From positions 1 through 64,000 of the forward strand of contig CAJQUW010000527.1 of NCBI GenBank assembly GCA_907163375.1: DNA of 64,000 nt. Direction: 5' to 3'. The notes under the pieces are model-generated. The model made no database searches. It saw only the letters and a program-made list of their open reading frames with translations, and had not been told where the DNA came from. The position numbers and the translations under genes are program-made. Source of the stretch: Prostheceraeus crozeri (Eukaryota; Platyhelminthes; Polycladida; Euryleptidae). Below, piece after piece: positions 51,058 to 60,550 of this stretch; the stretch's first letter is position 1, and each line of letters begins with the position of its first letter.

Positions 51058-51062
51058 AAATG
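51054..51062 (+). promoter_or_regulatory. TTAAAAATG start context (minor capsid gene)
   Basis: The motif overlaps the upstream gene's stop codon and supplies the ATG of the next gene. Confidence 0.5.
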
Positions 51063-51848
51063 TCTTCGGCAGAACTAGAAAAAATTAATAAACATTTAGA
51101 AAATTTAACCGAGATTTTGTCCTCATCAAAATTTAGTACGTCATTAAAATTTATAACAACTACTTCCTCGCATACTTGTAATTTAGACCCTATTATTCAC
51201 TTAGAACAAGAAAAACATTATGAAGTAGCATTAACTAGTTTTTCAACATTTAACACTATACAAAATATTATCAAAGATGTAAATGATCGATTTAAATATT
51301 CAAATGACAAAGGTAAAACTTGGAAAGAATTAACTTTTCTTCCTGGATCTTATGAAGTTGAATCGATTTCCAATGAAATAAAAAGACATTTAGGCATTCA
51401 ATTTAAAGACAAGAAACAATTACATTTCGCAGTTAAACCAGCAGTAAATAAATTTTCTCTTACTTTAGATGAAAATCATCAAGTTGATTTTGATATTGAC
51501 AAATCTTTATCAAGACTATTAGGATTTAAAAAGAAACTCTATGCACAAGGTTTTCATATCAGTGAAAATATACCTAAAATAACTGAAATAAATTCAATCA
51601 ATGTTCAATGTGATATTATAGAAGGTGGTTATGTTAATGGAAAGCTAACAAATAATATCTTTAATTATCCAGCATTTACAGTTCCGATTAGTTACAGTTT
51701 AAATGTAATCCCAAAATCATTAATATATTATCCCGTGACACGAAAAACAATTAATTCAATTACCATTAGAATAACAGATGAGAAAGGAAAGGCAATAAAT
51801 TTTGGAGGCGAAGAGATTATGATAGATCTATTACTACGAGATGTGTAA
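51060..51848 (+). CDS. minor capsid protein (penton-type single jelly roll)
   Basis: 262 codons. It has the features of the Polinton minor capsid protein: YEVALTSFSTFNTI near residue 58, a KFRYSxDxGKTW-like strand (FKYSNDKGKTWKEL), LPGSYEVESISNEI near 98, VDFDIDKSLSRLLGF near 141, a SINVQCDIIEGGYVNG strand near 181, and a C-terminal SITIRITDEKGK...NFGGEEIMIDLLL. In these viruses the protein forms the pentameric vertices of the icosahedral capsid. The frame is intact. It follows the coiled-coil gene by 2 bp and precedes the packaging ATPase by 20 bp, a typical virion gene cluster. The family assignment comes from remembered family features and was not tested by search. Confidence 0.82.
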   Translation: MSSAELEKINKHLENLTEILSSSKFSTSLKFITTTSSHTCNLDPIIHLEQEKHYEVALTSFSTFNTIQNIIKDVNDRFKYSNDKGKTWKELTFLPGSYEVESISNEIKRHLGIQFKDKKQLHFAVKPAVNKFSLTLDENHQVDFDIDKSLSRLLGFKKKLYAQGFHISENIPKITEINSINVQCDIIEGGYVNGKLTNNIFNYPAFTVPISYSLNVIPKSLIYYPVTRKTINSITIRITDEKGKAINFGGEEIMIDLLLRDV

Positions 51849-51862
51849 TTAAAAATATTGAC

Positions 51863-51871
51863 TTAAAAATG
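51863..51871 (+). promoter_or_regulatory. TTAAAAATG start context (ATPase gene)
   Basis: TTAAAAATG at the ATPase start. A similar TTAAAAATA lies 13 bp upstream. Confidence 0.5.
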
Positions 51872-52645
51872 AGTGAAAGCAGTTCTGTAAAATATCCACT
51901 AAACAAGAAAGTGAAATTCAATCATCATCCAAACCTAACCAATAAAGTTTTATCAGTTATCTGTGGAAGATCAGGTTGTGGAAAAACGTATCTATTATTT
52001 AAAATTCTCACGACACCCAACTTTTTGGATTATAACAATCTTATAATTTATACAACAACAGCAGAACAACCCGTCTATCAATTTTTAAAATATGGATTTG
52101 AAAATAATCTTACAAAAACAGCAATTGCTTCACTGTTTGAAGAATATGAAAAATCGGAGTATGAAGAGGAAATAAGTTCGTGGTGTGAAGAAGCAGCGAA
52201 AAATAAACAACTAGTAGAACCCAATAAAAATAAACACATATCGATACAATTAATAGATGATAGTGGGAATATGCAAGATCCTAGTAAACTAAATAAAACG
52301 AAAAAACATTGTGTGGTGTTTGATGATTGTGTTAATAACAGAGATCAGGCAGTTCAGAGAAATTATTTTACAAGAGGACGACACAATAACTGTAGTGTCT
52401 TTTATTTGACACAAAGTATGTATTCACTAAATGGCAGCGTTATTAGAAAGAATGCTAATATTTTTATACTTTTCGAAATCAATCCAAGAAACCTAAGTGA
52501 TTTGTTAAGAGACTTATGTATAAGAGATAAAGATGAATTTAAACAATCTTGCTGTAATGCTTGGGCAAACGACTATGGTTTTATCACAATCAATATTGAT
52601 AAAAAAGTACATGATAGAGTTATAGAAGATTTGTTCATAGAGTGA
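51869..52645 (+). CDS. FtsK/HerA-family genome-packaging ATPase
   Basis: 258 codons, intact. Walker A is GRSGCGKT (residues 33-40), set in VLSVICGRSGCGKTYLL. Walker B is CVVFDD (148-153), with paired acidic residues. A downstream sensor-like segment reads RHNNCSVFYLTQS, the Gln-containing motif of A32-like packaging ATPases. Length and motif order fit the Polinton ATP protein, which drives DNA into preformed capsids. It is the last gene of the rightward left-hand cluster and converges on POLB. Confidence 0.92.
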   Translation: MSESSSVKYPLNKKVKFNHHPNLTNKVLSVICGRSGCGKTYLLFKILTTPNFLDYNNLIIYTTTAEQPVYQFLKYGFENNLTKTAIASLFEEYEKSEYEEEISSWCEEAAKNKQLVEPNKNKHISIQLIDDSGNMQDPSKLNKTKKHCVVFDDCVNNRDQAVQRNYFTRGRHNNCSVFYLTQSMYSLNGSVIRKNANIFILFEINPRNLSDLLRDLCIRDKDEFKQSCCNAWANDYGFITINIDKKVHDRVIEDLFIE

Positions 52646-52677
52646 AACTCTTTACCGAACAATTGTTCACTGTCTAG

Positions 52678-52708
52678 CCTTCGGCTCGAGGGACCCTCTA
52701 TCGGAAGG
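52678..52708. terminator. GC-rich nested hairpin between convergent genes
   Basis: CCTTC (52,678-52,682) pairs with GAAGG (52,704-52,708), and inside it GAGGG-A-CCCTC is a perfect stem. It lies between the ATPase stop and the POLB stop, where a bidirectional transcript end would be expected. The role is inference. Confidence 0.4.
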
Positions 52709-52802
52709 GGGGATTTCTTGGCTTTGCCCCGACTGAAACTCTGAATCGAACATATTGTGCATTATGATTCCTCTTCTCAGTCTTCACTATCAGTGTATTC
52801 AA

Positions 52803-55800
52803 TTATATTGCATTTTCTTTTATTCGTTGAAATATTTCGTCTTGAACATCTTCTCCGCTATAAGGTAGCATAATACCATTTGCATTAGGCGCTTGACGTT
52901 TAAGAATAATTATTTTACCAGTGAATCTTTTTTTCTTCAGTGTTATTATTTTTATCAGGAATACTAATACCAGTTTCTAAAGATCTTTTCCATGGTTTAT
53001 TAACAATTGTTGTCAATGTTTCGCCATGGTATAATTGAATGAAATCTTCTACTTTTACTTTAGTTTTTGTATAACCCTTAAAAATGTTTTCTTTTCACTA
53101 AGTCTCCCTTGTTCATCTACAGTAATACAATATTTTATTTTGGGAGCGATAAACAATCCATATATAATTCCCCCTTTACCATAATCATTTTTCCCTTGGC
53201 ATAATTCCCCGCCAACATATCCAGCCGCATCTAATTTATTGAAGAGTTCATTGGAAATGTATATGGAATCAGTATCTGTGTAATGTATGTGTTTTTCTTA
53301 AAAACCATTAATTTCTAAAATAAAGTTGTTCATGATTCGTCTAGAGTGAGCAAGAATAAAAGAACATAAATGTGATGGCATGAATGATGTCTTTTCAGTG
53401 TCTGTAATATTAGCTTTAAGAAATTCATCATCTTCCATTTCTACTTTCACTAAGAATTGTTCATCATTTACTTTTTCAAAATCTTTTACTTCTTGAGTGA
53501 AATTTTTTCTCAATGTACTTTCATTCCATAAATGATATTTAGTGGTTATGTCTTTTTGTACGGTTTTTCCATATAGTGAATTCATTAATAATTTAATTAA
53601 CTCATCGCCTACAGTGTTTCCTTCTATTTTATATTTTTTTCTTAAATTAAAGAGCTTTTCAATGTATTTGCGAAATGGTGAAACGTGATAATTTTCTTCA
53701 TAAATTATACCATCTGTAATAGATAATATTTTCCCGCCGCATCTAACAATTTCTTGTATATCTACAGAAGTTAATACATCATAACACATTCCATTCCTAA
53801 ACCTTATTATTTCTTGATTGCAATTGTTTTCATTCTTTACCTTATCTTTCGCAGGAACTGGTTGAAAAAACATCTCATCAGGATAATGAAACGCAAGTGT
53901 GAATATTCCAGTTTTAGGACGGAATGATTGAGTGTTAAATTGATATAATACTGCTTGTTCTTCTTCTTGTCTAAATTTTCTAGCGGATTCAGCTTTAGGG
54001 TATTCTGAATGTTCGTCATACATAGCTGATGGATATAAAGATGTTGCATCAAAAGCCATTAAGAATTCATTTTGTTGTTCGAATAGTTTATGTTTAATTT
54101 CTTTACAAAGAGCATTCTTGTCTTGCAACTGATTATACTGCTTCATTAAATCCATTAAATTATTACCTGGGGGCAAAACCCCCTCAGCGTAGCACCCAGG
54201 TAAATACCTCTGTAATATTGGTAGCAAGATGTTACAAAATGGAGATTCGTAATGTCTTATATTGGCTGAAACTCTTCCACCTTTAACAGATTTTCTAACA
54301 TAGTTTCTAGTCCATAAATCAGTAAGTGAGTGTATAAGTGTATTGTCATCTTGTACGTTCTTCATCCAACCGTTAAATGTTAAAGCAGAAGATGTTAAAT
54401 TAGTAGTTATATCTTCACCAATTAATTCTTGCATTACTTGATTATACTTGTAATACAAAATGCTAATGAAAGAACATCGTTAATTAAATACGGTTTCCAC
54501 TCATGTTCTTTTTCCTGATAATTGTCATGTGTAATTTCGCCAATTTCATAATTTAATTTACACATATTGGTAGGGGTTTTAAAATTCTCGCACCATTTGG
54601 AAAGACTTGTTTTCACGTGTTGATAGCTACATTTCATTACAATAGTTTGTAAAGGTTTGCTTGGTTTTATGTTACGTTTTGTAGAGTCACCTAGTTGCTT
54701 AGATCTAGAGGAACGTTGAATGTACTTACTAACACTTTCAGTTGTATAAGGATTTTGTAAAGAAGCAGTGAGTTTTCCTCTTGATGTTTTAAGCGGTGGT
54801 TTAGTTAATTTAAAATTAGATTTGAGTGGAAAATATGCATCGAATCCTGATGAATTATGTGCTATTAAAGTTACTTTCGAATGATTAAAAGATCCAAGGT
54901 TTTTGAAAAATTGATGTATCGGACATACGTCCTCTGGGTTTCCCCCGAACGGACATTCATCTTGTTTCCTAATAAAGATTTGCACACAACGTTGAAGTTT
55001 GTTAAGTTCTGCTCCAGTTAAGTTGTTGTATTCACTTATCTGTTTCTTAAGTTCTTTAATTTCCGCTGGATCTTGACTCTTTTTTAGTTTCATCATGTCA
55101 CATAATAAACGTTTGTCCACTTCTGACAATCTCCGCTTCGGTAAGCAACACATGAATTTATTGAAATTGATAGCGCCTAAAGCATAAGGAATAGGATGGG
55201 CTGTTGCACAACGAGGATCTGGATAAGTTTCGAGATCCCATATATATGTTGAACCATAGTCAATTGGTTTCTTTGTTATGGTCTTATACGGAAGTGTTGT
55301 TAGATTTTCATCAGTAACGGTTTTATATATTGTTTTGAAATTATTTTTAATTTCTCTAATAGCTTCTGTTTTGTAGAAATTATTTATTAAACAGTAGTGT
55401 CCTATTGATGAACCTTCGTGAGAATAATTGTAATAAACGTAATTATGCGACGTTGTAATACCTCCAGGATTTAAATGACGATTGGCAGGACTATAATATT
55501 GAACACATTCTCCAAAGTATGTATTGAATTGAGAAAACTTGCAGTTTGTCATTACTCCTGTTCTAGATGTAGCTTTCTCTTTATATAAAAAGTCATTAAA
55601 CATGTCAAACATATTTTCAGCTTGTTCTTGATTGAACCCACGTAAGGCGTTATAACATTTTAGAAAGCAGAAATCTTCAGAAGGAATGTAACAATATTGA
55701 CCGATGTATTCTTTGATTCTATATTTCATATTAATACCAGCGCCTCTATGTGATCTTTGTACTAGTTTCATACCAAAATCTTCGTATTTGATACTACCTG

Positions 55801-56257
55801 TAAAAACCCATTCATTAGTATCTGATTTGTGATCTTGATTACGAAGCCATGTTTCAAATGAATTTTTATTATAAAATGTAGCGTAAAAGTTTGGTATCGT
55901 GGTTCCATCTTCTTTGTTTATTACACCCAATAAATTTAAAACTTTCCCATTTCTTAAAAGAGCACGTATATCATTTTCTACATTAGTAAAAAGTTCATTT
56001 TCATACGTGATAACGTTCGGATTAAACAGATTCAGTAGATCATCACCAAGTCTATCATCAGAGAATATATCAGTAATTGGTGTGGCTGATGTTTCCTTTG
56101 TTCTACGGTTCTGTTTTTTAATATTACGTCTAATACTACGCCTAGTACGTTTCTGTTTTTTAATACGTCTCCTACGTTTAATTTGTGCATCAAATTCATC
56201 AATTTGTTTCTTGATGAATTCATCAATTGCGTGCTCTGGTCCTTTAACATTTTCCAT
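52803..56257 (-). pseudogene. protein-primed family B DNA polymerase (POLB), broken
   Basis: About 1,150 codons, the usual Polinton size. The basic N-terminus (KRRRRIKKQKRTRR, residues 27-40) and the following region may serve as terminal protein or nuclear signal. The exonuclease motifs are DLET (341-344), HNSSGFD (467-473) and YLIND (590-594). In the next segment polymerase motif A is FDATSLYPS, motif B is KLLMNSLYG, and motif C is YTDTDS at 53,265-53,282. Breaks: a one-base frameshift near 54,450 just after the third exonuclease motif; a TAA at 53,298-53,300 between motifs B and C; and two frameshifts in homopolymer runs near 53,088 and 52,935. All catalytic residues survive in the DNA, so inactivation looks recent. 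The last codons run to 52,803. Confidence 0.93.
54165..54201. repeat. 37 bp GC-rich palindrome inside POLB
   Basis: ACCTGGG and CCCAGGT flank a second stem of GGGGG-CAAAA-CCCCC. The POLB frame passes through it without a break, so it adds a short Gly/Pro-containing loop between the exonuclease and palm parts. Confidence 0.7.
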
Positions 56258-56621
56258 TATTTACGTTTTTTAATAAAAAATTTATGTTTTTCACGTATAC
56301 AGGAATATTTAGTTGTGCTAATATTTCTAAATCATAAACAGTTAAATGCTCTTTATTAACCAACCACCATAAATTATTATAAGCTAAAAATACTCTGAAA
56401 CTTCGCAGACAAAGGGGGAAGTCTTTTGTTTTCGTGTAACTTCTTATACCGTGTTTTATTTTATAGTCTTTCACGAATTGCATATATTGTCGATAGTAAT
56501 GAAATTTAACTTCATGTTTCGGGGTGAGAGGGTTTGTAGGATGACGATAATTTTTTAAAACTGGTACGTGTTCTATTTTATAGGCCTTTGTCCTCTGAGT
56601 TTCACTCACCTCATTAATCAT
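56244..56621 (-). CDS. small Polinton protein upstream of POLB, unknown
   Basis: 125 codons starting in a TTAAAAATG context and overlapping the POLB start by 14 bp in another frame, so it is probably co-transcribed with POLB. The product is basic and aromatic-rich (VKFHYYRQYMQFVKDYKIKH), with a later helical half (LWWLVNKEHLTVYDLEILAQ). I recognise no domain. It could be an accessory replication protein, or a former N-terminal extension of POLB separated by a frameshift. Confidence 0.6.
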   Translation of the reverse strand: MINEVSETQRTKAYKIEHVPVLKNYRHPTNPLTPKHEVKFHYYRQYMQFVKDYKIKHGIRSYTKTKDFPLCLRSFRVFLAYNNLWWLVNKEHLTVYDLEILAQLNIPVYVKNINFLLKNVNNGKC

Positions 56622-56627
56622 TTTTAA
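56619..56627 (-). promoter_or_regulatory. TTAAAAATG start context (125-codon gene)
   Basis: Read on the minus strand, TTAAAAATG provides the start codon of the gene upstream of POLB. Confidence 0.45.
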
Positions 56628-56635
56628 AACAAAAA

Positions 56636-56866
56636 TTACATTTTATGTACTTCCTCTATTATTGGGCGCATAGCACTTAATGTATTTTTGGCATCAGAGA
56701 CTAGAGGTTGTACATTCTTTAATACATCACGGAGATCATTAATTCCTGTTCTAATAACATCTAGAGTATCTCTATTTTCTAATCGCTTCGGGGTTGCTAT
56801 CTTTAATACATTATTTAAATAATGATCGAAATAGAAATAAAATGTTTCAGGTATGATAGTTAGCAT
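56636..56866 (-). CDS. small helical protein, unknown
   Basis: 76 codons, 14 bp upstream of the preceding minus-strand gene. The N-terminus is aromatic (ETFYFYFDHYLNNVL). The rest is amphipathic helix (DVIRTGINDLRDVLKNVQPL...). It may be a short coiled-coil oligomer. Not recognised; the start at 56,866 is the only in-frame ATG near the end. Confidence 0.45.
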   Translation of the reverse strand: MLTIIPETFYFYFDHYLNNVLKIATPKRLENRDTLDVIRTGINDLRDVLKNVQPLVSDAKNTLSAMRPIIEEVHKM

Positions 56867-57030
56867 GAACTACATTCATATGTTTATTTAATAATGCTTT
56901 ATTACGAAAAGATAAATTACAGATTTCGCATAGAACCTTGGTTCCGTTGTCTGCATCTTCGTTGCCGAGACGCGAAGCGACGACTTTGTTGGATAACATA
57001 TTTTTAGCAGAAAAAAATAATCTAGAAAAA

Positions 57031-57868
57031 ATGATGTTAACAAATGTTGGCGGGTGTGCTTACATTCCGAATAATCAAGAATCAGAAATAGAACTAGACA
57101 ACTATATCATGAAAACTGGAGACGTTTTAACAGGACCGTTACATCTTTCTATTCTTCCACAACAAAGTACTGAGTTGGTAAGTAAAGAATATGTTGATAA
57201 ACAGTTTGAGAGAATTGTGTCACTGCTGTCTCCACTAATGAAAGAACCCAAGCTTCTAAAGCAGAATGATGAAAGACTGCAAGAAAGGCTAGCAGACCTA
57301 AGTAGCAAACATGGAAATATAGAAGCAGATATATCAAAACTTCATAAAAAATAACAGAACAGTCAAAGATTGTAATCCTATTATCAATAACTTTAAGGGG
57401 TGCCATTATAAAGAATACAAATCAAAATAAACAACTGAAAGAAGAGTTAGAAAAAGTTAGCGAAAAGAATCGAAAATTATTACAACACTTTCAACAGATG
57501 CAAACCACATTCCAAAAAAAATTGTTGATGAATTAAGTAGCCGAATCACACAACAAGCAAAGCACATAAACAGAATGATAAATGAAGTTAAAGCACTTAA
57601 ACAAAAGGTTAGTGAATTGAAGACCCTTAAAACGAATTTAGAACATGAAGTAAAGAAAAATTCTAAAGGAAATAAGGAACAGTTGAATGCTATTAAAGTT
57701 CAATTGGCTAATCTTAAAACAGAAGTAAAGAAAAGTGAGAAAAAATTAGAAGTAAATGAAAAAGAAATTAAAGTACATCACACGCTGCTTGACGCAATAG
57801 ATAACGTGCAGCGGAAAATTAATAAAGTTATCGCGAAGCTGTTGTCCATTCACAAACGTAAATCTTAA
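57031..57868 (+). pseudogene. fibre-like coiled-coil protein with tail-fibre motif, frameshifted
   Basis: From the ATG at 57,031 a 107-codon frame contains MKTGDVLTGPLHL (residues 27-39) followed by KEYVDKQ (52-58). That spacing and wording match the MxxGDxMTGxLxL...KxYVDxQ repeat of phage tail fibres. It then becomes coiled coil (LLKQNDERLQERLADLSSKH) and stops at 57,354. Coiled-coil coding sequence resumes near 57,415 and, after a frameshift in a run of eight A near 57,517-57,524, continues from about 57,530 through a Lys/Glu heptad region to 57,868. I infer one long trimeric fibre or spike gene, now broken; two separate genes are possible. An open frame also extends upstream of the ATG to 56,938 without another ATG. 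Confidence 0.55.
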
Positions 57869-57922
57869 TAGAATTTAGCCGTCCACAAACGTAAATATTT
57901 TTAACAAAAGTCAAATTTAAGC

Positions 57923-57933
57923 TTAAAAAAATG
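57923..57933 (+). promoter_or_regulatory. TTAAAAAAATG start context (pVI-like gene)
   Basis: Longer A-run variant of the start motif seen at other genes of the element. Confidence 0.45.
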
Positions 57934-58365
57934 CCTATAATTTATAAACACAATCTTAAACATTTTGCTTCAAATAATAAAATTGCTCATGAACCATCTC
58001 TGAAACCTGTGTACCATTATGATAGTGTAGAAACTGTTCAAACAGAAGGAGCTGGCATCTTTTCTGGCATCGGCAGTATCGTTAACTTGATTAAAAATAA
58101 TAAAGATTTGATTTCATCTGCTGCTAAAGGAGCAGCTGCTATAGGTAGTGCAGCTAGTGCAATATCGAATGCTGTTAAGTCACAAAACGAATTAAAACAA
58201 CTAGAAGCTATTCGCAAACTTAGAAATGATGCAAAAGAAATGCAAAAAGACAAAAAGCTCTCAGAGGAAACAAAAAACAAAATTGCTAAATTAACGAAGA
58301 TGGAAAGTAAACATGATGAAAAAACAATTGAAGAAATGAGAGGAAATGGTCTAGCAAAATTCTAG
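57931..58365 (+). CDS. pVI-like virion accessory protein
   Basis: 144 codons, intact. After a short polar N-terminus comes an amphipathic, Gly/Ala/Ile-rich stretch (about residues 41-83: AGIFSGIGSIVNLI ... AAKGAAAIGSAASAI). It resembles the membrane-lytic helix of adenovirus protein VI and related adintovirus proteins. A charged helix follows, and the C-terminus ends EEMRGNGLAKF. MRGNG fits the adenain consensus (M/I/L)XGX-G, so the last five residues could be trimmed by the element's protease. It lies just upstream of MCP. A role in endosome escape and capsid maturation is inference from this architecture. Confidence 0.62.
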   Translation: MPIIYKHNLKHFASNNKIAHEPSLKPVYHYDSVETVQTEGAGIFSGIGSIVNLIKNNKDLISSAAKGAAAIGSAASAISNAVKSQNELKQLEAIRKLRNDAKEMQKDKKLSEETKNKIAKLTKMESKHDEKTIEEMRGNGLAKF

Positions 58366-58398
58366 TACCAAACTGATTTTTTCTAATAAAAAAATATA

Positions 58399-59953
58399 AT
58401 GTCAACTCTGATTGAAAGCAAATTTAGATCAGACGATCCCCCGTTTGTCAGTTATAATCAAAAAAAGAATGATTATATAAGAGTTGCTATGAACCCCGGT
58501 TCTTCAGGAAGAGTGAATACTGGAGGTGATTTAATTTTTGAAGTTGATAATCAGCAAAGTTATTTATATTTACCCGATTCATTTTTACACTGTGAATATT
58601 CACTACACTGTAAACTGTCACCTCCTAAAATCGAAGAAATCTGCATCCTAAAGCGCGACACACTAGAATTTTAGGAGGTTGCGTGAAATAGAATGCTGAC
58701 ATACTAAAGAGAAAAATAACACTAGTGCGCTAGCCTCCTAAAACGCTTTGCTTTAGGATTTTTTTATTAGTTACGAATAGTGTCTCGCTTCAGTGTGTGA
58801 TTTAGGAGGTGCTGGTTTAGAGTGTATATTCTGATGCTAATTTTACAACACCATTGCCTGCTACGGATAATATTACATTAGAAAACAATTTCTTCCCAAT
58901 ATTATTCACACAAATGCGTTTAGATGTTGCAACTCAAAATATAGAAACAATAAGTCATTCACCTGGTATTATTGATTCAATGCTTCGATTTGTTACAATA
59001 GGTGAAAATACTAAAATGCATGAAATCGAAGGTTGGTTTCCTGATAACCATACCGGCATACTTAAAGATGATTTAACTCACACTGGAACAGATGCAGCAG
59101 GAATTGCGAAAGATGTAGAAAACATCGTGAAACAGTTAAACAGTACACAAAATAGCTCATATCAGAAAAGACGTAATTTAATAATAGAAGTAAACAAACT
59201 GTTGATTGGTCATTGTCTCCATTATTCGGTTATTTGGATTACACTAAAATATCATGTCAATTGAAATTCAAACTCATAGTTCATCGTACTTTAAATAATG
59301 AAGCAATATTTTATGGAAAGGCTGGGAAGAAAGCATACCTAAAAATTGATAGACTTGAATGGTGGGTAAAACATATTACTCCTAGTTTAGAGGTTGAAAC
59401 AAATATTGCGAAAAGATTAAATACGAACAAACCAATTCCAGTAAGTTTTTTGAAGCGTACTGCGAGCTCTGTCACTTTTACTGAACAAAGATTTAACTGG
59501 CATTTCACAAGGACATCAAATACTCCAAGATATTTTTTACTCACTTTTCAAAAGAATGAAACACCTAGTCTTGATAAGAACAATAGTCTTTTCCATATTA
59601 ATTCAATTCGAAGTTTACAAATTTCTTTAAATCAAACACGTTATCCTATCGATCCATTAAGATTTGATAACACCAATAATCAATTTATGGAAGGATATGA
59701 CGCTTATAGAAATTTGTGTCGAGAATTTTGAGTAGAAGCACAATTAACTCCTGTAGATTGGAAGAATTTATATCCTGTCTTATGCTTTGATTTAAACGCA
59801 CAATCGGAAGATATTATTAAGAATGGTTGTGATGTGACAATTAATTTTGAAAAAACAAATTCCACAACCTCATTGATGGCTTATGGTTTATTGCTAGAAG
59901 ACGCCGAATATTCTATTGAAATTCTTAATGAAAAAATGGTTAGGATCGGCTAA
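58399..59953 (+). pseudogene. major capsid protein (double jelly roll), broken
   Basis: Starts MSTLIESKFRSDDPPF at 58,399. Later segments NITLENNFFPILFTQMRLDV, MLRFVTIGENTKMHEIEGW and RLEWWVKHITPSLEVE fit Polinton double-jelly-roll capsid proteins. Without the insertion it would be about 450 codons. Breaks: a 194 bp MITE at 58,618-58,811; a TAG at 58,818-58,820, right after the insertion point; a one-base frameshift near 59,200; and a TGA at 59,729-59,731. The frame then continues to a natural-looking stop at 59,951-59,953. The protein would form the hexons of the capsid; this copy cannot make it. Confidence 0.82.
58618..58811. mobile_element. 194 bp MITE inserted in the capsid gene
   Basis: Ends are TCACCTCCTAAA and TTTAGGAGGTG (inverted). 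Two further inverted CCTCCTAAA/TTTAGGAGG blocks lie inside (58,670 and 58,734), with GCGACAC and GTGTCTCGC arms. CTG occurs on both sides (58,615-58,617 and 58,812-58,814), so a 3 bp target duplication is likely. Leaving out the element and one CTG keeps the capsid reading frame in register, which supports these limits. Confidence 0.78.
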
Positions 59954-59977
59954 AGCCAGAGGAGCTTCTCTCCGATC
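59944..59977. terminator. GC-rich hairpin at the capsid gene end, possible terminator
   Basis: GATCGG (59,944-59,949) pairs with CCGATC (59,972-59,977), with an inner AGAG/CTCT stem. The hairpin overlaps the MCP stop codon. It is followed by two direct copies of a unit containing CTGAACAAAA and GTGAT-GGCTAA (59,988-60,042). Confidence 0.45.
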
Positions 59978-60059
59978 GGTTAGTAACCTGAACAAAAAGT
60001 GATAGGCTAAACCCTCTGAACAAAAGTGATCGGCTAAGCCCAAGACTATAAATTTTTTA

Positions 60060-60069
60060 TTAAAAAATG
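60060..60069 (+). promoter_or_regulatory. TTAAAAAATG start context (pX-like gene)
   Basis: Start motif variant with six A before TG. Confidence 0.45.
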
Positions 60070-60540
60070 AATAATAAAACGGTTGAATTAAAACTACGTA
60101 GCATCATTGACAAAAATACCCCTAAAACTATTACGATTGACAAAAAGAAGTATTACATAAGTAAACCAATGATAGAGAATATCAAATTACAAGAAGAAAA
60201 GCATGGTGGAATTCTCCCATTAATTCCACTAATCATAGGTGGTATAGCAGCAGCAGGAAGTGTTGCAGGTGGGACAGGTGGTATTGTCCAGGCAGTAAAT
60301 AAAAATAAATCAGAGAAGGCAGCATTAGAAGAACAAAAACGACAAAAACGACATAATCGAGAGTTAGAGAAAGTTGATAGAGGTGAGGGAATAGTAGATA
60401 ATTTTATTAGTAAATTAAATTTAGGTGATGAGGGGAAACGAGTTCTTAAAAATGTACTAAATAATATTGATGATTTAATTCAAATAAAAGAAACGAAAGA
60501 TGGATCTGGCATATATCTAAATCCTAGTACGGTACGTTAA
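60067..60540 (+). CDS. pX-like hydrophobic virion protein
   Basis: 157 codons, intact. The N-terminal 50 residues are basic and beta-like. Residues about 57-84 are a strongly hydrophobic Gly/Ala segment (ILPLIPLIIGGIAAAGSVAG), much like the conserved hydrophobic segment of the adenovirus pX precursor and of adintovirus proteins. A charged helix (KAALEEQKRQKRHNRELEKV) and an amphipathic C-terminal domain follow. IIGG within the hydrophobic segment formally fits the adenain (M/I/L)XGG consensus but may be inaccessible. A role in DNA condensation or membrane interaction is inference. Confidence 0.6.
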   Translation: MNNKTVELKLRSIIDKNTPKTITIDKKKYYISKPMIENIKLQEEKHGGILPLIPLIIGGIAAAGSVAGGTGGIVQAVNKNKSEKAALEEQKRQKRHNRELEKVDRGEGIVDNFISKLNLGDEGKRVLKNVLNNIDDLIQIKETKDGSGIYLNPSTVR

Positions 60541-60550
60541 AAATTAATCT

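Noticed and set aside
55899-56273. 124-codon plus-strand frame opposite POLB
   Set aside because: Shadow of the polymerase N-terminus, whose motifs and basic region are on the minus strand.
56938-57030. N-terminal extension of the fibre-like frame from a TTG
   Set aside because: No ATG in that stretch and it overlaps a GC-rich hairpin; the ATG at 57,031 is the better start.
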